64,000 bases of DNA, from assembly GCA_010015655.1 (NCBI GenBank), contig ML976667.1:995941-1059940 (forward strand), read 5' to 3'. This stretch comes from Bimuria novae-zelandiae CBS 107.79. Taxonomy: Eukaryota > Ascomycota > Dothideomycetes > Pleosporales > Didymosphaeriaceae. This document shows positions 58,101 to 64,000 of the stretch, in pieces (the first letter of the stretch is position 1; each line of letters starts with the position of its first letter). The notes under the pieces were generated by a model. The model was given only the letters and a program-made list of their open reading frames with translations. It was not told the origin of the DNA and ran no database searches. A program made the position numbers and the translations under genes.

Positions 58101-60593
58101 ATAAAAAGGATTTCGCACGTAGTAGAGGTACACGGCCTCCTCCCTACTAACTACTTTAGAGCTCGCAAATAATAATTAGCTAAATAAGCACTAGTTCTCT
58201 TATAAGAGCAGATCTATACCGCGTGGCAGGGTTGATAGATCGTTAGCCTAATTAGTTTTAACGTTAAAGGGGCGTATAATAGAGTCTGTAAAGAGAGACT
58301 GCTGCAGAGAATAAAAGCACGAGGCATACTAGAGAAGCTACTACAGTAGATAGAGGCGTTTTGCTTAGCACGCACTACCACGATACAAGTTAACAGGTAG
58401 ACCTTTAAGGTTCGAGACTTACTATAGGCTAGACTGCCGTAAGGGTCTCCTCTTTCGCCAATCCTATTTCTCTTCTTTAATGCCGACCTGGTACAACGAC
58501 GCATTAACAGCTACGGAGGAGCGATAGCTTTCGTCGACAACTTTATAGCATGGGTTTCAGGGCCCACGGCACAAAGTAACTAAGAAGGTATTAAAGCTAT
58601 TATTAATATTGCCCTAGACTAGGAGAAAAGAAGTAGAGCGACGTTTAAAGTAGAAAAAATAGCAATTATCTATTTTACTTATAAATTATACAAGAGTGCT
58701 ACCGAACCGTTTACTATTAAAGGACAAACCGTACTACTAAAGAATTACGTTAAAATACTTAGAGTTCTTATAGACGCTAAATTAAAGTATTAGAAGCACA
58801 TCGCGAGAGTAGCTACTAAGGGCCTAAAAGTAGTAATAGAGCTTAAATAGCTTAGAGGCCTTTCCCCTGCTACGGCACGATAACTCTTTACAGTAATAGT
58901 CGCCCTAATAGTAGACTATGCCTCTAATGTTTAGATGCACGCCTTTAAAGACAAACTTATAGAATTTATTAATAGGGTCTAAAGAATTAGAGCGCAAGCG
59001 ATTATAGGGACGTTTACTATAGTAGTAACGAGTGTAGCGGAAGCTAAAGCACACATCTCTAGCGCGCAGGAACGGTTCTAGAAACGGGCGACTAAGCTAT
59101 AGATAGATATTTATACGCTACCTAAGAGCAACCCCCTTCGAAGGAACACATCCTAAATGCGAAAATTCAGGAGACAACACCGCTCGCCACTCTACTAAGT
59201 AGCGGAAGCGCTTAAGGGCATTATAATAGAAGAACTAGAAACTATTAATCCGTGCTTACTAGCGCTATAGGAGAAAAGAGCATAGATAATTACTAAGGAC
59301 GCAGCACTAAGCCTTAACTTAGACTAGGCGGTACGCATCGCCGTAAGTAGCTTATTACGGAATAGTGTAGTAGGAATAGGCGGAGCAATCGAAATCTGTA
59401 ATAATAAAACTCTTATCCTCTCTACCACACTGGGCAAGAGGGAAGAGCAGAACCCGTACGTAAGGGAGTTAGTAGTAATAGTAAAAACCATAGACATGCT
59501 ACTAAAGCTTAGGTCCTGTAATATTGCACTAGTAATAAGAAACAAAGCTATCGTACTCACACTAAGAAGACCGCACCAACAATTAGGACAGATATATTAG
59601 TAGTATCTACAGATCGATCATAGCATTAGAAAGAGAGGGGAATACGATATCGTTCCTATGGCTCCCAATAAGCGAAGAATACGAACTTGCAACACTCGCC
59701 AAAAGGAAGGCAAAGGAAGCTACAAGACCAGGCGCTATACTATAGGCACCGCTCCCTAGGATGCGATTAATAACACTTAACATTATAAAAAAACTTGGCA
59801 CTGCCAAAAGGCTACTAGAAAGGGTTAGGAAATACTCTAAAACGATTAATATAGCACTATCGGGAAAGCATACGCGGCAACTTTATAATTAACTACTATA
59901 AAAAGAAGCTAGCGTACTTGCCTAACTTAGAATAGGCATGGCAAGATTAAACGCATATTTACACTAAATTAGAGCCTTTATAATAGATTAGTGCGAGTGT
60001 AGATAAGCGCGAGAGACAGTAGAACACTTTCTCTTCTAATACAGAAGATGGACAACGTAGAGGACGGAGATATTACAATGTACATAAATAAATAGAAGTA
60101 ACATGTCTTTCTACCTAGGTGGAAAGGCCCCTACGGATGACAAGAAATAGGCTCTAAATATGAACGCGGTCCGAGTAATAATACAATTTATAATTGCTAT
60201 AGGTTGCCTTAACGCAAACTAATAGTAGACAAACGAAGATTCTTAACCACCTTATATAATTAACCTACCCCACACATTACCTTGTGGCATAGAAGCAGGC
60301 GCCGCTTCACCTGCTAAAGATAAGACGTTAAACACTTAAAGAATACACTCTAAGCTAGTCTGCGATTAATACTACTAACCTACGAGAAATTAGAAAGAAA
60401 GGGCAAGTAGAGAAGGACAGAAGCGTAAAGAGATTAAATATAGGCTAAATAAGATTAGAACCTGCTAGAGGAAGTAGAACAATGTAAATATAAGGGCTAA
60501 ATAAGGCTAAGATTACTAGAGGAAGTGAAATAGTAAATTAGCGTTAGTAGCCCTTTTAGCTTAGCCGCCGGGCGTTAATGAAGTGTGTGTGTG
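55107..60593 (+). mobile_element. Tad-type LINE retrotransposon, RIP-inactivated
   Basis: A 5.5-kb element flanked by the 14-bp direct repeat TGTACACGTTTATG (55093-55106 and 60594-60607), a clear target-site duplication. In the plus direction, through many stops, the order is: a gag-like region (55640-56290), CCHC zinc-knuckle remnants near 56310-56470, an AP-type endonuclease with RDFN and HDQLWGGEDV near 56935-56975, a reverse transcriptase with FNVKGAYNRV near 58257 and FVDNF near 58530 in place of the usual F/YxDD, and an RNase H-like region near 59330-59540. The 3' region has an imperfect duplicated segment (about 60433 and 60496, GGCTAAATAAG...AGAGGAAGT) and ends in a GT run. It cannot be active. 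Confidence 0.87.
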
Positions 60594-60607
60594 TGTACAC
60601 GTTTATG

Positions 60608-61299
60608 ATGTGATGGTTTTGTCGGGTTCCAATGTTTTCTCAATTCATCGTCTATGTAAGGCAACCACTAGGCTAGAAATGGACTAGCGTTCTTCCGCGG
60701 ATTCTTTTACGTCACAAATTCCATCTGAATGCAGACGTAAATCCGTCAATTCTCTTAGTCAAAGCGCCATGCTCGCGGCGAATGAAGCAAAGCTTTCGAG
60801 CCAAGGCGCTCGAAAATTCAAGCATCAGTGGGGCAATGGTACAGCGTCATGAGGTAGTCTGGCCATCGCCATTTACCACTGTCTCCTACAAGAGGTTCGC
60901 GCATCGCACTGCGTTTCACAAAATACGTGCCTCATGCTCGGTTCGTACCTGTAGGGTGTTTATACGTCAAATGCGCTAATCGATTACTGCAGCGACTGTC
61001 TCGAGCTCTTTCACTGCAAGTTCAGGCCAGATACGTAAGAAGAGATATTGGAGTGCCTCATAAGCCATCATAAGCAAACGCGCTTACCTGTGGTAAGCTT
61101 CGAGAGTATCACATAAACGAATTGTTGTACGTAAGCCGCAGGTGACGGTTCGCAAGGCGTACGCCCTTTCCAGCTCTACGAGACTTCTGCTCTGGTCCAC
61201 CCCGTGCTCACCCACTCTGCATCCACATAGGACTCAGGCACGCCTCAGCCTTCTGCCCTCCACGACTGCATCGCTTCTTTGCAGTGACCCATTCTCGCC
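60608..61299. other. intergenic, promoter side of the DHA1 transporter
   Basis: About 690 bases of normal composition with no gene recognised. Confidence 0.4.
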
Positions 61300-62950
61300 A
61301 TGGCTACTCCCAACTGTACCCAAGCGCCTTCAATAGGGTCTAGTAATACGGTGAATGCACACCCGGATGGCATGGATTGGGACGGACCTGACGACCGCAC
61401 AAACCCTTTCAACTGGTCGCAAACCAAGAAGTGGAGGGTGACACTTCTGGCCTGTTTCATGACCTTCGTACTACAAATCAACGGTACTGCGATGACCAGC
61501 GCCGCCGAACAGATCAACGAAAGCTTCCATGTCAGCGACGAAAACTTTCCTCACTCCTATTGGCCTGTATTCTCATGGACATTATCTGGCGCTGCTGCAC
61601 CTATGATAGGCTTACCGCTCATGGAGCATTTTGGTGTTAGATGGAGTTACATGGTAGGCGCCACTTGGCTTAGAGCATGGTCAAAGCTAATCAGTATGAT
61701 AGATGATGTACGCATGCTTGATAATTTTCATCGTGCCACAGGCGGTGGCACAGAACTTTGCCACCCTTATTGTGACCAGGATCATCACCGGAGGGTGTTC
61801 TGCTACGCTTGCAAACATCACAAGTGGAATACTGAGTGACATGTGGCGAGATGGAAGGGCCAAGAGCTTTGGTACTTCGCTGTACATTTGGGGGCTCCTT
61901 GCGGGGCTAAGCACAGGTCCAGTGATAGGTAGTGCCATCCTTCACTTTACGACGTGGCGTTGGTAAGAGCACTCTTTCCATCGACATATATGCAACGGGT
62001 CGCTAACTTTGGGCAGGATCTTCTTTTCGCAGATAATCTTCTACAGCGTCTTCTTTCCCGTCATCTTCGTCGGTCTGCCAGAAGTACGCCCTGACGTCAT
62101 CCTTGCTAGACGAGCACGCACTTTGCGCAAAACTACAAACACCAAAATCTACGCAGAAGTAGAAAAGCAGCACACGAGTATAAGAGAGATCGTTAGAGAA
62201 ACGCTCGTTCGCCCTACCCGGATGCTTTGTACCGAAGCAGTGGTGTTGACCTTCGGCCTGTGGAGCGCCTTTTGCGTTGGCACCGCTTTCATGTTCACAC
62301 AGTCTATAGTGCAGGTCTACTCGGGGCTGTACGACTGGACGTTCTATGGCACCGGGCTTGTTCAGGTTGCAATCGTGATAGGGGAAATCGCTGGCTTGGT
62401 CGCATCGATAGGTCAGGACGAGCTATACTTCCGGTCTGCTCGCACCAACGTTGAGGATCCGGGAAAACCCATTCCTGAGTCGCGGTTATATCTCAGCATA
62501 CCTGCCTCGTTCTTAGGGCTCGCGGGAGGTCTTTTCTATTTTGCGTGGACGTCTTATCCATCCATTCCTTGGATTGTACCAACCATAGCATTGGGTTCCG
62601 TTGGATTCGGCATGTTCTGCTCCGTTACCGCCGTAACCACATACCTTCTTGATGCGTACGCAAAGTACGCAGCTAGCGCCATCGCAGGCGCAGCCTTTCT
62701 GGAAAACATCCTCGCGGCTTTCTTACCTCTTGCGACGCAGAGTATGTACCGAACGCTAGGATTTCATTGGGCGAGCTCCCTATTGGGCTTCCTAGCTCTT
62801 GCACTAAGCTTTTTGCCAGTAGTACTGTTTTTCTTTGGTCGAAAGATTAGGGAGAAGAGTCCGTTTATGGGAGAATCAGCGTACGAGGATAGAAAGATGC
62901 TGAGTGATAAGCCTCGTGCGCGGTACCGTTCAAGTATGGGTTATACATAA
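61300..62950 (+). CDS. MFS drug:H+ antiporter (DHA1 type)
   Basis: Exons 61300-61653, 61703-61962 and 62017-62950 give 515 residues; introns are 49 and 54 nt, each starting GTAGGC or GTAAGA. The N-terminus has the DDRTNPFNWSQTKKW motif typical of fungal DHA1 multidrug and polyamine carriers, just before span 1. SGILSDMWRDGRAKSFG after span 4 and the following LSTGPVIGSAI match the family's motif A-like and antiporter motif C positions. Twelve membrane spans are expected, in the plasma membrane. Substrates are unknown. The protein ends with a basic tail. Confidence 0.93.
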
Positions 62951-63634
62951 AGGGCTTCTTTTATAATATCGAGACTAGGCAGCGCCTAGGTAGATACACA
63001 TTGCTTGGTTTGTGGTGCCTGCGGCGTCGGCACTAATCAAAAGCTTCAGGTATACATTCGAAAAAACAGACGTACTCTTCAAGTCACTTCCGTGCGCTTA
63101 CGACATTTATTTAATTAGATCAATTACAATAATACGCTCATCTCTTAATCTATACGTTCATTTTGCTTACTGCTCGACTTCTACTGTCTTGCTGTGCGGA
63201 TTTGCTACTTGCCCCAAGGCAGCTTAGTTTAACATCCTTGTACTAATAGGAATAGTCGTGCACGTAGCGCGTTTCGAAGTGGGGTTTTGGAATCACTGCA
63301 TATTGAGCCGGTCACGAACGAGTAGAGTCAATCTCCCTTGCTGCCTCATTTATTTCACCAATGCGCCTACTACACTACAATCATGCTGCTGAGCCCAGCC
63401 CGGTCGAATATTCCAGCAACGTGCCCCGCTAGGCCATCCTCTCCCACTTGGGGTCCAGACAAATATAAAAATCACTCACAAAGATATAATGGCCGATGAG
63501 GCTCCAGGCAAACTAAAGACCGCATGACAAATTCGGGAAATGGTTCCTGTACATTATGTTATAGTTCTTATTATTAACGAAAGATTTAGTTAAATTAAAC
63601 GACGCTCAAGCGCGAAGAGCATACCGTATCCCCT
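62951..63634. other. intergenic, no gene recognised
   Basis: 680 bases between the transporter and the next gene, which end toward each other. Nothing supported. Confidence 0.4.
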
Positions 63635-64000
63635 CTAAACATGGCTGTCTGAATTCGTCGCGTTTCCGTCCAACTCCCATCGCACCTCGTTGCCATCAAT
63701 TTCGTGTGCTTCATTGGTCGCGGATGCTTCCGGCACCATGTGACTCCCTTTCTGTTTGGTATCCTCTATGGCGACAGGCTTTGGGTCGCTGCTTCGAGAA
63801 GCGGTTCGCCTCCGCAACATGTATATTACTCCACCGAATACTATGACAGAAATTCCGGCCATGGACGCACTGACCCCAATGCCAATTTAGCTGCTTCGGA
63901 AAGCCCTGTAGCTTTGTGTTCGGAGGGGCTCGTCGTAGACGGAGGAGTCTTTGAGGGCGTTCCAATAGGTTCTTGTGACGACGGTACGAGCGTTGAGAAG
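63635..64000 (-). pseudogene. C-terminal part of a Ser/Thr-rich single-span membrane protein, frameshifted
   Basis: The stop is at 63635. Reading from the right edge, a Ser/Thr/Pro-rich stalk (TPSKTPPSTTSPSEHKATGL, LSEAA) leads toward a membrane span (GVSASMAGISVIVFGGVIYM) with a basic stop-transfer RRR and a charged tail (NEVRWELDGNATNSDSHV). Stalk and span are in different frames; one missing base near 63890 explains this. The layout is the common fungal cell-wall-anchored or sensor-like surface protein. A sequence error is the alternative to a real lesion. The N-terminus lies outside the window. Confidence 0.55.

Overview
This window is nuclear DNA of a filamentous ascomycete (Pezizomycotina; a Dothideomycete is my best guess, not proven). 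The genes are single, on both strands, with short introns (44-91 nt) bounded by GT/AG and often carrying a CTRAC branch site. Fungal markers include a Zn2Cys6 regulator, HSP104, RRP8, a CDC4-type myosin light chain, a fungal CorA-like transporter and a secreted class II-type peroxidase. Repeats are heavily TA-rich and riddled with stops, the signature of repeat-induced point mutation (RIP). I saw no bacterial operons, CRISPR arrays or rRNA.

Layout. From 1 to 21 kb lies a gene-rich block: 2EXR/F-box-like fragment (-), Zn2Cys6 factor (-), HIT hydrolase (-), STEEP1-like zinc-ribbon protein (+), essential myosin light chain (-), a broken subtilase (+), CorA-like transporter (-), heme peroxidase (-), unrecognised coding fragments, a metallophosphoesterase-like gene that has lost its metal ligands (+), RRP8 (-) and an interrupted unknown gene (+). 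From 21.5 to 24.6 kb is a gene-free stretch built of a degenerate repeat of about 45 bp. From 26.3 to 31.3 kb is a transposon block: a RIP-degraded Fot1/pogo-like element with 52-bp inverted ends, a retroposon-like insertion nested in it, an assembly gap (29569-30533), and a Tc1/mariner-type transposase with an undamaged N-terminal half.

From 31.7 to 46.9 kb is a second gene block: small secreted cysteine-rich protein (-), amidase (-), NAD(P)-binding protein (+), RNase H-domain pseudogene (+), HSP104 (+), a Ser/Thr-rich single-span membrane protein with an in-frame stop (-), a small membrane-tail exon (-), and a sugar/quinate-type permease (-). From 49 to 60.6 kb is an AT-rich repeat block: a Copia-like remnant, two solo LTRs of one family each with a perfect 5-bp target duplication, and a 5.5-kb Tad-type LINE with a 14-bp target duplication. 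The window ends with a DHA1-type drug transporter (+) and the frameshifted tail of another Ser/Thr-rich membrane protein (-).

The genes are mostly independent housekeeping or surface/secreted functions; nothing argues for a biosynthetic cluster. The main themes are the sharp split between GC-balanced gene blocks and RIP-mutated AT-rich repeat blocks, and the number of recently broken genes. Exon coordinates were worked out by hand from reading frame, splice signals and family motifs.
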